In this document: piece after piece, positions 25,098 through 33,868 of the stretch | Numbering within the stretch: position 1 is the stretch's first letter | Layout of the letters: the number at the start of each line of letters is the position of its first letter | The notes under the pieces: generated by a model | What the model was told of the DNA's origin: nothing | Databases searched by the model: none | Seen by the model: the letters and a program-made list of their open reading frames with translations, nothing else | Assembly (NCBI GenBank): GCA_947495775.1 | Contig: CANMAQ010000002.1 | Coordinates: forward strand, 1 to 64,000 | Direction of reading: 5' to 3' | Source: Jejuia algarum | GTDB lineage: Bacteria > Bacteroidota > Bacteroidia > Flavobacteriales > Flavobacteriaceae | Length of the DNA: 64,000 nucleotides | Made by a program: the position numbers and the translations under genes

Positions 25098-25680
25098 GTG
25101 GGCCATATTAGTAACAGGTTGGGGCAGAAATGCTAAAGACACCTTAAAAGCTTTTGTACACCAAAAGCTAAAGCAGTCTACCATAGCGGTAGTCATTTAT
25201 GAATCTGAACCCTGTGGTGCTAAAGACTATGCTGAAAAGCATGGTATAGAAACCCTTCAAATGTTAAGACGTGATTTTTCAGATCGCACTGCATATCAAA
25301 AGCAGCTTATTCATGAAATTAATGCTAGAGCTATCGATTATGTTTTCATGCTTAACTTTAAGTATATCATTAGAGATCATATGCTTAAAGCTTTTCCTAA
25401 TAGAATCATAAATATACACCCCTCCTTATTCCCTAGCTTTTTGGCTACAAAAACAGCCATACAAGATGCGTTGGATTATGGTGTTAAAATTACAGGGGTT
25501 ACCACACATATTATAGACGATAAAATAGATGAAGGCACCATTTTATGCCAACGGGCTATTAAAGTAGCTGAAGACGATACTTTCGATACCTTGTATCCTA
25601 AATTTGCAAAACAAGGTAAAAAAATCATCCTAGAAACCATAGCCGCAATAGAGGCTCGACATACCAATCAACAGGCCTAA
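25075..25680 (+). CDS. PurN-like formyltransferase, probably acting on the glycan
   Basis: A 201-residue protein with the formyltransferase fold. The catalytic Asn and His are in INIHPSLFPSF and the catalytic-type Asp is in HIIDDKIDEGTILCQ. It lacks the glycine-rich GSGTN start of genuine PurN; here it reads LVTGWGRNAKD. It overlaps the first sugar transferase gene by 23 bases and is followed by a second one, so a role in N-formylating an amino sugar from N10-formyl-tetrahydrofolate is more likely than purine synthesis. Sugar N-formyltransferases of the VioF type are known in O-antigen loci, though they are usually longer. Confidence 0.75.
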   Translation: MKSDPNLKWAILVTGWGRNAKDTLKAFVHQKLKQSTIAVVIYESEPCGAKDYAEKHGIETLQMLRRDFSDRTAYQKQLIHEINARAIDYVFMLNFKYIIRDHMLKAFPNRIINIHPSLFPSFLATKTAIQDALDYGVKITGVTTHIIDDKIDEGTILCQRAIKVAEDDTFDTLYPKFAKQGKKIILETIAAIEARHTNQQA

Positions 25681-25769
25681 AGCGATTATAGCGTTGTGTC
25701 TTGGCGAAGTATTGCTGCATTTTAACGCTTTCACTTTGGGAATTTAAAGAGACCAATTACTTTTACCCC

Positions 25770-26381
25770 ATGAATTATAGAACCTTAAAACGATTTTTAG
25801 ATTTTACAGCTGCTTTAGTTGCTTTAATACTACTAGCACCTATTTTCTTAACGGCAACACTATGTCTATTAATCACGAACAGCGGCAAACCTTTTTTCTT
25901 CCAACAACGTCCTGGTAAAAACGAAAAACTGTTTCATATTATTAAGTTTAAAACCATGAAGGATCCTAAACCAGGAGATGAATCTAACCTTCATAATTTA
26001 AGTCGCGTTACAAAAATTGGAAGCTTTATACGAAAATACTCTATAGATGAAATTCCGCAATTAATTAATGTTATTAAAGGTGATATGAGTATTGTGGGGC
26101 CAAGACCTCTTTTGGTTAATTATTTGAAACTATACAATGCTGAACAAAAAAAACGACATAATGTAAGACCAGGCATATCAGGTTGGGCACAAGTGAAAGG
26201 AAGAAACGCTCTATCTTGGGCCGATAAGTTTGCTTATGATGTTTGGTATGTAGAACACCAATCTTTTGCTCTAGATGTGAAAATTATTTTACTTACTATA
26301 AAACGTGTTATTAAGCCTGAAGGTATTAATAATGCCGAAAATGAGGGGACGACAATGCCAGAGTTTAAAGGAAATAATTAA
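25770..26381 (+). CDS. Initiating sugar-phosphate transferase, copy 2
   Basis: A 203-residue PglC/WcaJ-type phosphoglycosyltransferase, paralogous to 24483-25097. One N-terminal membrane helix (FTAALVALILLAPIFL). Motifs: FFQQRPGKNEKLFHIIKFKTM, YSIDEIPQL, IVGPRPLL and GISGWAQVKGRN. An in-frame upstream extension to 25701 exists but encodes a non-typical leader, so I choose the ATG at 25770, just before the characteristic NYRTLKRFLDF. Two such enzymes in one locus suggest two initiating sugars or two glycans. A strong terminator follows, ending the plus-strand operon. Confidence 0.92.
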   Translation: MNYRTLKRFLDFTAALVALILLAPIFLTATLCLLITNSGKPFFFQQRPGKNEKLFHIIKFKTMKDPKPGDESNLHNLSRVTKIGSFIRKYSIDEIPQLINVIKGDMSIVGPRPLLVNYLKLYNAEQKKRHNVRPGISGWAQVKGRNALSWADKFAYDVWYVEHQSFALDVKIILLTIKRVIKPEGINNAENEGTTMPEFKGNN

Positions 26382-26418
26382 GGATTCTCCCCTATTCTTT
26401 TATTAAAAAAACAACATC

Positions 26419-26459
26419 AAACCAGCATCGTTTTAAATTTAAAACGATGCTGGTTTTTT
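26419..26459 (+). terminator. Strong terminator of the glycan operon
   Basis: Arms 26419-26437 and 26438-26456 are perfect reverse complements (19 bp, core CCAGCATCG), followed by T residues to 26459. It lies 38 bases after the second sugar transferase. Confidence 0.9.
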
Positions 26460-27084
26460 AGAAATAGACTTTTGTTAGTGCAATACAACATATTTTGTTT
26501 ATCGTTTTCACAGCACAACCATCAAATAAAAATTTATACTTCCCTTTAATAGATACAGTATAAGATCTAAACTAATAAAAAATAAATATGGCGTTATTCT
26601 ATGCTGTATACGTTTACAATGCTAAAAACGCCTTTGTATAGCTGAGTACTATCTGTAAATCTTTCTTTGTTATTTATGCCATACTTTAATAGGAGCAGAT
26701 CATACAGTAATGCTCTATATCTTTAATGAAAACAACTACAATATCAGTAACTCATTTTATCCTGAAATTAGATCATAAAGGGTGTTGTATTACAAATGGC
26801 TTAAAAAATTAAACGGGATTATTTCCTGTTTAACTCTAATTTTTCAGTTTGCCTATATATTTTATAAATCTATTATATTATAAATACGTTATTTGTTTTT
26901 TATAATTTATAGTATATTAGGCTGTGATTTTATGATTGTTAGCTGTAATCACGTTTTTTTAAGACATATGTTTTGATATGTAAGATTAAACAACTAAATT
27001 AACTAGAAAAACAATCATTCAAAGCACTTTCCCCATAAAATACATATAAATACATGTAAATACAGGGTCGTTTTAACGACTGTA

Positions 27085-27098
27085 ATGTACCGGTACAT
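27085..27098. promoter_or_regulatory. 14-base perfect palindrome
   Basis: ATGTACCGGTACAT, 38 bases upstream of a TTG-started gene, with a hairpin (GTCGTT, TT, AACGAC) directly before it. The symmetry suggests a dimeric regulator binding site. Not tested. Confidence 0.4.
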
Positions 27099-27136
27099 GC
27101 GCCTTTATAATTAGAGTCATTGAAACGATTTATATT

Positions 27137-28165
27137 TTGAATATTATCACGGAAAAAGAGGATTGGACACATGCTTTAAAGCAGGTACCATATTATGACA
27201 TATATCATACTTATGAGTATCATGAAATATCGAAAGCTACTCCTGAAGATACACCTATACTTATTGAGTATATTGATGGGGTACATAAAATATACCTCCC
27301 TTTAATTAAAAGACACATACCAAATACTTCTTTTTTTGATGCGACGTCTGTTTATGGTTATGCAGGACCTATACACGTAAATATAGATGCTCAATTTGAT
27401 ACGTCTAAATTTAGTACGGCATTAACGGCTGTTTTAAAAGAAGAAAACATTATATCTGTTTTTTCACGATTAAATCCATATATACAACACCAAGAGTCTA
27501 TTTTAAAGGCCTTAGGTGCTGTAAAAACACTTGGTAATATTGTAAATATAGATTTATCAAAACCCATAGATACACAACGTACGCTGTTTTCTAAAACAAC
27601 GAAACGCTATATTAATAAATGCAGAAAACTGTTTGATGTTAAAATGAGTAGTGAGAAGGCCGATATTAAAGCATTTATAGATTTGTATTATGAAAATATG
27701 GATCGTGTTAACGCTGTAGGACGCTACTATTTTACAGAAACTTACTTTTTTAATATTATAGCACAGTTAAAAGCTAAAGTAGATATTCTTTTTGCTATCG
27801 ATAAAGAGACAAAACAGATTGTTTCTGCTGCCATGATGTTTAAAACAAAAGACATTATACACTATCATATCTCTGGTACCAAAAACGATACCTTAAACCT
27901 CTCTCCTATACGTCTGTTAATTGATGAAATGCGTATTATAGGAACTCAAGAAGGTTATACTTATTTTAATTTAGGTGGTGGATTAGGCAATAAAGAAGAC
28001 AATTTATTTAAATTTAAATCGTCCTTTTCAAAAGATTTCAAACCCTTTAAAATTTGGAAACACGTTGTAAATCCTAGCGTGTATGACGAGCTTGTCTCTG
28101 CGCATTGCAATAGAGAAGCGCTTACATCTACAGATTTTTTTCCCCTCTATAGACACTATTCCTAA
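27137..28165 (+). CDS. FemAB-like GNAT protein, plus-strand copy
   Basis: A 342-residue double-GNAT protein of the FemAB/peptidoglycan-bridge-like group found in polysaccharide loci, which transfer an amino acid or acyl group. Landmarks: DIYHTYEYHEIS, YGYAGPIH, a central charged helix TTKRYINKCRKLF, YYENMDRV, IVSAAMMFKTKD, and YFNLGGGLGNKEDNLFKFK near the end. No ATG is available near the start, so it begins with TTG at 27137 (reading MNIITEKEDW). A homologue is convergent to it at 28279-29346. Donor and acceptor are unknown. Confidence 0.85.
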   Translation: MNIITEKEDWTHALKQVPYYDIYHTYEYHEISKATPEDTPILIEYIDGVHKIYLPLIKRHIPNTSFFDATSVYGYAGPIHVNIDAQFDTSKFSTALTAVLKEENIISVFSRLNPYIQHQESILKALGAVKTLGNIVNIDLSKPIDTQRTLFSKTTKRYINKCRKLFDVKMSSEKADIKAFIDLYYENMDRVNAVGRYYFTETYFFNIIAQLKAKVDILFAIDKETKQIVSAAMMFKTKDIIHYHISGTKNDTLNLSPIRLLIDEMRIIGTQEGYTYFNLGGGLGNKEDNLFKFKSSFSKDFKPFKIWKHVVNPSVYDELVSAHCNREALTSTDFFPLYRHYS

Positions 28166-28227
28166 TTAGAATTAGAAAATATTCACTTTATGGGAAGCGC
28201 TATAAAACACTAAGTTTTTAAGTAAAG

Positions 28228-28262
28228 ATATGGCGTCGTAAAATACGTTTACAACGCCATAT
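28228..28262. terminator. Bidirectional terminator between FemAB-like genes
   Basis: ATATGGCGT with GTAAA pairs with GTTTAC and ACGCCATAT (28228-28262), between two convergent genes. It is T-rich on one side and A-rich on the other, so it may serve both strands. Confidence 0.8.
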
Positions 28263-28278
28263 ATATTATATGCTTACT

Positions 28279-29346
28279 CTAAACCGGTTGTCTGTATTTT
28301 GGGAAATAATGTACTTCGCGTGTGTCTTTATCTAAAGATGGTGTAATATTGGCTTTAGCTACCATCTCTTTATAGACTTTAGGATCTATAACTTTACGTC
28401 CTGTATAAAAAACAACATCTTCGTCGTTAGGAAAGAAGGTTTTCTTGTATTTATATAAGCTGTCGTTATTTTGTCTTCCTCCACCAAGAACGTAGTAGGT
28501 ATGACCATTTGCTCTGGCCCATTTCATGACCTGTATTTTTAAATAATCGTTAGGACGACAATCGAAATAATCTGATAATGTGCCTCCTAAGTAAGAAAAT
28601 AACGTATGTCCAGATATAAAAATTAATTCTGCAGAAATCGGGACATCTCCTTTATACACGTAAGCAATGGCATAGTTGTCTTTGTTTAAACGTATGATGT
28701 TTTCAAAATAATTTAACGAAAAAAAGTAAGACTGATCAGCATTTAACCGTTGCATTGTCGTTATATAGATGTCGTAAAATACTTTTACATGTTCTAAATC
28801 ATCTGGTGTATTGATAATCTTTATAGAAAGGTTGTTAGAAACGGCTTTTCTATAGTTGTTACGTACCTTAGCCTTGAAGTTTCCCCATTGCAACTCCTTT
28901 TCTGAGTGAATAAAACCATTCACATTATTTAAAGTAGGCACTAGTTTCCCCGTATAAAACTGATGGTTTAAACTCAAACTAAAACGAATAAATTCGGAAA
29001 CTACATCGTTAGCCTTGTACCAAGCATCTACAGCTTCCCAAAAATCTAACAAATACGCTCTAGACATATCTTCGTTAAATAAAGGACCACTATAGCCATA
29101 AGGCGAACTCACATCATAGTAGTGTTCAAAACCTTCAACTTTTATTTTTCTAAGCAAAAACGGCATTAAAACTAAAGTTTTATCCGTATTACCATAGGTG
29201 AAATAGCAGAGTTCTTCATCTACCAATTCATCTAAGTTAATCCCTAAAATTTTGCAAAACGGATTTACTCTACTAAATGCGTCTACGCAATCAAAATATT
29301 TATAAAAATCCCCCTTTTTTTTAATCTTATTAACAACTAACTGCAT
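28279..29346 (-). CDS. FemAB-like GNAT protein, minus-strand copy
   Basis: A 355-residue relative of the protein at 27137-28165 with the same order of landmarks: YDVSSPYGYSGPLF, VRNNYRKAVSN, FYDIYITTMQRLNADQSYFF, VPISAELIFISG and YYVLGGGRQNNDSLYKYK. The similarity is moderate, so it is an old duplication or independent acquisition rather than a recent copy. It is the last gene of a minus-strand operon (ATP-grasp, HAD, this gene); its start overlaps the HAD stop by one base. It probably transfers an aminoacyl or acyl group to the glycan precursor. Confidence 0.85.
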   Translation of the reverse strand: MQLVVNKIKKKGDFYKYFDCVDAFSRVNPFCKILGINLDELVDEELCYFTYGNTDKTLVLMPFLLRKIKVEGFEHYYDVSSPYGYSGPLFNEDMSRAYLLDFWEAVDAWYKANDVVSEFIRFSLSLNHQFYTGKLVPTLNNVNGFIHSEKELQWGNFKAKVRNNYRKAVSNNLSIKIINTPDDLEHVKVFYDIYITTMQRLNADQSYFFSLNYFENIIRLNKDNYAIAYVYKGDVPISAELIFISGHTLFSYLGGTLSDYFDCRPNDYLKIQVMKWARANGHTYYVLGGGRQNNDSLYKYKKTFFPNDEDVVFYTGRKVIDPKVYKEMVAKANITPSLDKDTREVHYFPKYRQPV

Positions 29347-30029
29347 TAAATGTGTTTTATAATGTTAGGAACCTCATTAAAGTGGTTAATTTTAAATTGA
29401 GGTAAAAATTGGTTTGCCAAATCAAAGCTTTGTTTATGTATATTGAGAGAAGCATCATCTAATAAACAAATACTCGTCCAGCCTAAGTGGTTCGGGGCTA
29501 TAAAATCTTTCTTGGTATTATCTCCTATATATACATAGTTTAGAGATGTCCCATATTTCGTTTCATAAAATTTAAAATTATTAGGATTAGGTTTTTCAGA
29601 ACCAAATTCTTCAGAGATTAAAATATCATCTAAATAAGCTTCTAAACCTAAAGCTTTTATTTTACTACGCTGCTGTTTACTTCTACCATCTGTAATTAAG
29701 CCAATTTTATATACATTGGCCTTTAAATACGATAGTAATGTTTTGCTTTCATTAGAAAGTTTAATATTAGGACTATGGTTGCGATACAATTGCAGCAACG
29801 TAGAAACCTCTGTATCTGATGGTTTAAATTTAAGAAGTACTGTTTCAAAAGGATTAGCGCCTTTATAATACGCTTCTACTAAAAATGTGTAGATAACACT
29901 AGCATCTACACTAACTTTAGAAGCGATATATTGAGCGATCTCCTCATAAGCAGATTTTAAAAAATCAATCTCCTTATACAGTGTATCATCTAAATCAAAT
30001 ACAAATACCAAATTATCTTTCATAGTCAT
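29346..30029 (-). CDS. HAD-family hydrolase
   Basis: A 227-residue HAD phosphatase-like protein. Motif I is FVFDLDDTLY (Asp nucleophile plus second Asp), the motif II Thr is in GLITDG, the motif III Lys is in SEEFGSEKPN, and motif IV is YIGDNTKKD. It overlaps the upstream ATP-grasp gene by 17 bases, and the FemAB-like gene follows. ATP-grasp/HAD pairs are frequent in capsule loci, where they probably make or modify an amide- or phosphate-linked group; the substrate is unknown. The ATG at 30023 is a possible alternative start. Confidence 0.9.
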   Translation of the reverse strand: MTMKDNLVFVFDLDDTLYKEIDFLKSAYEEIAQYIASKVSVDASVIYTFLVEAYYKGANPFETVLLKFKPSDTEVSTLLQLYRNHSPNIKLSNESKTLLSYLKANVYKIGLITDGRSKQQRSKIKALGLEAYLDDILISEEFGSEKPNPNNFKFYETKYGTSLNYVYIGDNTKKDFIAPNHLGWTSICLLDDASLNIHKQSFDLANQFLPQFKINHFNEVPNIIKHI

Positions 30030-30981
30030 GCACTAGTACTTCATGGTCGTAACGCAACATTAATAAATTCTCTTCCCAGTCTTCGAAATACTCTGGAGCA
30101 GGTACCTCTGCTAAGTATTCATTAATAAGCCATTTGGGGTAATTGGCACCTGCAAAATATGAAAGCGGATAACCGCCACCAAATCGTGCATTAATTTCTA
30201 TACCATAAATCTCTCCTGTAGTTTTATGTTTAAAGAATTGCGCTGTTAAGCAACCTATGGCGCCTTCTATATACCCAAGTTTATCCTTAATATAAGTGAC
30301 AAGAACACCTTTTTCGGTGGCACATTTGTTCACTTCACCATCTCTAACTTCAATACGTTCTCTAGGTACGACGCATTTTAAATGGTGCGATTTATCATAA
30401 TACAAATCACAAGTGTACTCTTGAAACTCATCATGATCTAGATATTCCAAAAACATCAAATCTTCATTTTTAAAATGATATTCTGTAAGATCTTCATGTG
30501 TATTAATTAAATAGGTATCCACACTCCTACTACCATTTATCGGCTTAATAAACAGTGGTAATTTATAGTCGTATTTAGAGTATTCTTTAGCTATTTTGAT
30601 ACCATTATCTGTGAAGAAGGTATGGATGTCCCTTTTATTCCTGCACAAATTTACAAATGCTTCTTCGGCCACTATAGGTATAATGCCGTGCTTTTGCAGG
30701 ACATCTTTCTTTGAGGCTAAAACTTTAAGTTCTGTATCTATTGTAGGTATAACTAATTTAATAGCATTGGCTTTGCATATATCGATTAAACAATCAATAT
30801 AATTTTTTTCGCAAACCAAAGGAATATCGAAAGCGTGATCGGCTTCTTGACATGCAGCCGATAACTTTGTGTTATTATCTGTAGCCATGACTTTTCCTTC
30901 TGGAAAAATAGCTTTTAGTTCCTTTTGAAAAGCTCTAACCAAAGAAACTCTTCGTCCTGCCGATGTAATGAGTATATTCAT
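30013..30981 (-). CDS. ATP-grasp ligase (CarB-like)
   Basis: A 322-residue ATP-grasp protein of the carbamoyl-phosphate-synthase-like group. The Rossmann-like pre-domain is ILITSAGRRVSLVRAF. The ATP-grasp region includes LPLFIKPINGSRS and ends with GEIYGIEINARFGGGYPLS (metal-binding Glu and Asn). Such enzymes join a carboxylate to an amine at the cost of ATP. First gene of the operon with the HAD and FemAB-like genes. It probably contributes an amide or peptide-like decoration. Confidence 0.9.
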   Translation of the reverse strand: MNILITSAGRRVSLVRAFQKELKAIFPEGKVMATDNNTKLSAACQEADHAFDIPLVCEKNYIDCLIDICKANAIKLVIPTIDTELKVLASKKDVLQKHGIIPIVAEEAFVNLCRNKRDIHTFFTDNGIKIAKEYSKYDYKLPLFIKPINGSRSVDTYLINTHEDLTEYHFKNEDLMFLEYLDHDEFQEYTCDLYYDKSHHLKCVVPRERIEVRDGEVNKCATEKGVLVTYIKDKLGYIEGAIGCLTAQFFKHKTTGEIYGIEINARFGGGYPLSYFAGANYPKWLINEYLAEVPAPEYFEDWEENLLMLRYDHEVLVHDYER

Positions 30982-31058
30982 TTAGTAAATATATCTGAAT
31001 TTATATATGTCGTTGTTTTTATAGACCACAAAAAAACAACATATATAAATTAAAACTA

Positions 31059-32021
31059 TTATTTTTTTGTAAAATTATTATTATAATAACTTACAATGCA
31101 CTTTGCAACGATGTTTCGTCCATGATTATTCCAATGCATATCATAAATTAAAGTTGTAGGGCGTTTAGATGCTTTTAAGTCTTCTGAAACATCCACATAA
31201 TCAAAATTATAACGTTTTAAATAGTTTAAAAATATCTGAGGCGTTTTAGCAGTATCTAGCACCAAAATAAATCGATCCTTATCATAACCATACCTTGTAA
31301 TTAATGTTTTAAAATTCTCTATATACTTTGCATGAGCCTCAGCCTCTATATGTTGCTTATGTTGAGTCGTAGTGCTTGTCGTTTTTTTTGCACTCAAATT
31401 TAAAATGTGACTTATAGCATTTCTAATCGGATCTAAAAGTCCGATACTTTGCGCATAGGTTAGAATTTTAATTTTACGCAAATTTTTGTACAAAGGTGAT
31501 TCTAGTTTCATACGCTCTTGTAAAACATGATATGCATCGCGATACAAATCGTTTTCAAACTTAAGGCCTAAAAACACATAGTCAATGTTATCGAAGAGGT
31601 CTTTATAAGCATGAACCAAATGCAATTCATCTGCAAAATCATAACCCGCATATCCAAACTCATAAACATTAACATCTGGTAAATGCGTTTCTATCTTATG
31701 CCCTATCGAATTGTAATAATTTTGATGAAAACCTTCTATAAACGAATCACCAACTAAGGCAAGCTCTACGGCATCTTGGGTTGGCTCAAATTCTCTATAC
31801 GAATTGAAGCCCGAACTATTAATATGGTATTCAGAAAAATTTTGTCTTCTATTTCCTGTTACAGAAAACCCCGATTGATTAGGGCGCCACTTCTCTACCC
31901 CTTTTACATCGACATAACGTGATGGGTAATCTTTCGTTAAATGAAACACACGAACATAGCCCTCTAAAGCCACCAGTGTTAGCAGTAGGTATAATCCAGA
32001 TTTTAAAATAAGTGCTTTCAT
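31059..32021 (-). CDS. SGNH-fold envelope protein (AlgX/AlgJ-like)
   Basis: A 320-residue protein with an N-terminal membrane anchor (residues 5-21). The SGNH nucleophile block is LALVGDSFIEGFH and the C-terminal Asp/His pair is YDMHWNNHG, as in AlgX/AlgJ/DltD-like proteins. It starts five bases after the MBOAT gene ends, so the two work together: the MBOAT protein brings an acyl group across the membrane and this protein places it on the polymer, or helps. Acetyl is the usual group. Confidence 0.85.
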   Translation of the reverse strand: MKALILKSGLYLLLTLVALEGYVRVFHLTKDYPSRYVDVKGVEKWRPNQSGFSVTGNRRQNFSEYHINSSGFNSYREFEPTQDAVELALVGDSFIEGFHQNYYNSIGHKIETHLPDVNVYEFGYAGYDFADELHLVHAYKDLFDNIDYVFLGLKFENDLYRDAYHVLQERMKLESPLYKNLRKIKILTYAQSIGLLDPIRNAISHILNLSAKKTTSTTTQHKQHIEAEAHAKYIENFKTLITRYGYDKDRFILVLDTAKTPQIFLNYLKRYNFDYVDVSEDLKASKRPTTLIYDMHWNNHGRNIVAKCIVSYYNNNFTKK

Positions 32022-32025
32022 AAGT

Positions 32026-33477
32026 TTAAAACTGAAAATAAATAAATGAACGGTCTATATTACTGTCATAAAATAATAACATCGCCATGATGACTATGGT
32101 ATATATTATAAACCGAACTGCTTTATACTTAAATTTAAAAGGCTGTCTTTCATCTTTTCGAATGAGATACTCATAGATCACAAATACAGCTATTAAAATG
32201 TAATAATCTAACATACGATATCCTGAAGGATGTTGGTAAGGCGCATATCCTGGATTGGTAAAAAAGCAACCGATATAAGCAAAGGCATCTGAAATTGAAG
32301 GCGATCTAAAAAATATTCTAGAAAAACTAACAATAGCAAATGTTAGGAGTACCTGTCCTATTTCTAAAAACGACGGAAAAACAGAAGACTGGCCAATAAC
32401 CGTATGTTTATAAATTGTATTCCGTCCCATTAGAAAGACAGGAATAAAAACCAAGGCATGGAATGCACCCCAGAAAATAAACGTCCAATTGGCACCATGC
32501 CAAAAACCACTTACCAGAAAAATAATAGCTATATTTCTAATCGATTTAAGTTTTCCTGCTCTAGAGCCCCCTAAAGGAATGTAAATATAATGTCTAAACC
32601 AAGTTGATAATGAAATATGCCAGCGTTGCCAATATTCAGCGACATTACGTGAAAAATTAGGGAATTTAAAATTAGACATCAATTCTATGCCAAATAGCTT
32701 AGAAGTCCCTATTGCAATGTCTGTATATCCACTAAAATCTCCATACACTTGAAAACTAAAGAAAACAATTCCCATAAGTAATGTAGAAGCTGGATAAGTA
32801 CTATAGTTGGCAAAAATATCGTCTACAATAGGTGCTAAAGCATCTGCAATAACCACTTTTTTAAAGAGTCCCCAAAGTATTAGTTTTAAACCTGAGACGC
32901 ATTGCTCATAACTAAACGTGCGTTTATTTAAAATTTGTGAAAGTAGATTAGAAGCCCTTTCTATAGGCCCTGCTACCAATTGAGGAAAGAAGCTTACAAA
33001 AGCCGCAAACCCTAGAAAATCTGTAGTTGGTTTTAAGCGTTTATAATAAATATCGAAGGCATAAGACATGGTTTGAAACGTATAAAATGAAATACCAACA
33101 GGCAATAGTATACGTAGCGTCCATTTGCTTTTTATGTCATAACCCAATAGCGCACAAGCATCTACCCAAGACGCAATAAAGAAATTAAAATATTTAAAGA
33201 ATGCCAATAAACCTACATTAAAAACAATACTACACCAAAGCCATTGCTTTCTTGTTTTCGCATTAGAGTGTTTCTCTATTTGTATACCAACACAATAATC
33301 TACGACGGTACTTAAAAAAATAAGACTTAAAAAGCGCCAATCCCACCAGCCATAGAAAAAGTAACTTGAAAGTAATAAGAATACGTTTTGGACTTTTAAA
33401 TTTTTCTTTAATACCAACCAGTATGTTAAAAAAACAATAGGTAAAAAAATAAAGAATCCTAAAGAGTTAAATACCAT
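32026..33477 (-). CDS. MBOAT O-acyltransferase (AlgI-like)
   Basis: A 483-residue polytopic membrane protein of the MBOAT family (AlgI, DltB and PatA relatives). Landmarks: YFFYGWWDWRFLSLIF, RWHISLSTWFRHYIYIPLGG, and catalytic His in SGFWHGANWTFIFWGAFHA. It moves an acyl group, usually acetyl, through the inner membrane for O-acylation of an exported glycan. First gene of the pair with the SGNH protein. Because a DltA-like and a carrier-protein gene are in the same locus, transfer of an aminoacyl group from carrier protein is an alternative. Confidence 0.94.
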   Translation of the reverse strand: MVFNSLGFFIFLPIVFLTYWLVLKKNLKVQNVFLLLSSYFFYGWWDWRFLSLIFLSTVVDYCVGIQIEKHSNAKTRKQWLWCSIVFNVGLLAFFKYFNFFIASWVDACALLGYDIKSKWTLRILLPVGISFYTFQTMSYAFDIYYKRLKPTTDFLGFAAFVSFFPQLVAGPIERASNLLSQILNKRTFSYEQCVSGLKLILWGLFKKVVIADALAPIVDDIFANYSTYPASTLLMGIVFFSFQVYGDFSGYTDIAIGTSKLFGIELMSNFKFPNFSRNVAEYWQRWHISLSTWFRHYIYIPLGGSRAGKLKSIRNIAIIFLVSGFWHGANWTFIFWGAFHALVFIPVFLMGRNTIYKHTVIGQSSVFPSFLEIGQVLLTFAIVSFSRIFFRSPSISDAFAYIGCFFTNPGYAPYQHPSGYRMLDYYILIAVFVIYEYLIRKDERQPFKFKYKAVRFIIYTIVIMAMLLFYDSNIDRSFIYFQF

Positions 33478-33666
33478 ACGATACTGAGAGCTGGTTTACG
33501 AAATCGTTTAAATATGGTATAAATATCTTTTAACGAAATAAGTAAATCAAAAATTTTCTATGAAAGACCTAATAATTACCATATATAGACATCTATGGGT
33601 ATTTATAGGGGCTAAAAAACGGAAAATTAAACTCATTTCACACATTAGAATTTGGTTATGAGACTG

Positions 33667-33696
33667 TAAGACACACTATCGCATTAGTGTGTCTTA
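33667..33696. terminator. Hairpin, 12-bp stem
   Basis: TAAGACACACTA (33667-33678) is the reverse complement of TAGTGTGTCTTA (33685-33696), loop of six bases. No long T run follows, and no gene ends nearby, so it may be a structural or small-RNA element rather than a terminator. Confidence 0.5.
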
Positions 33697-33816
33697 ATAT
33701 CTGCATAGTACTATGTGTAAATTAAAACATACAGTTCTTTATGGCAGATCGCAGGTCAGGTGTAATACATATTCTAATGCATAAAGCGGTCTCAATCGTG
33801 TAATATACAAGCCATA

Positions 33817-33846
33817 AAAAAAGCACCTATATAAAGGTGCTTTTTA
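33817..33846. terminator. Terminator of Lrp-type gene
   Basis: AAAAAGCACCT pairs with AGGTGCTTTTT across a short loop (33817-33846), 23 bases beyond the end of the minus-strand regulator gene; the A run gives the T tract on that strand. Confidence 0.85.
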
Positions 33847-33868
33847 ATAATGTATTGTAATTCGCGTT

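Larger units (their letters stand above)
26382..27136. other. 755-bp intergenic region in the glycan locus
   Basis: No gene found on either strand. It begins with the strong terminator at 26419-26459. About 26589-26633 repeats elements of the terminator at 28228-28262 (ATATGGCGTT, ACGTTTACAA, AACGCC) in looser form. Near the 3' end are a hairpin with GTCGTT/AACGAC arms (27067-27080) and a perfect 14-base palindrome ATGTACCGGTACAT (27085-27098), 38 bases before the next gene. These could be regulatory sites for the FemAB-like gene. Confidence 0.6.
33478..33868. other. Intergenic region with two hairpins
   Basis: No gene seen. It contains a perfect 12-bp-stem hairpin at 33667-33696 and the terminator of the Lrp-type gene at 33817-33846. 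The rest is AT-rich spacer that should carry the promoter of the MBOAT/SGNH pair close to 33480-33540. Confidence 0.6.

Noticed and set aside
25701..25769. Longer start of the second sugar transferase
   Set aside because: The 23 extra residues do not fit the family, whose normal start matches the ATG at 25770.
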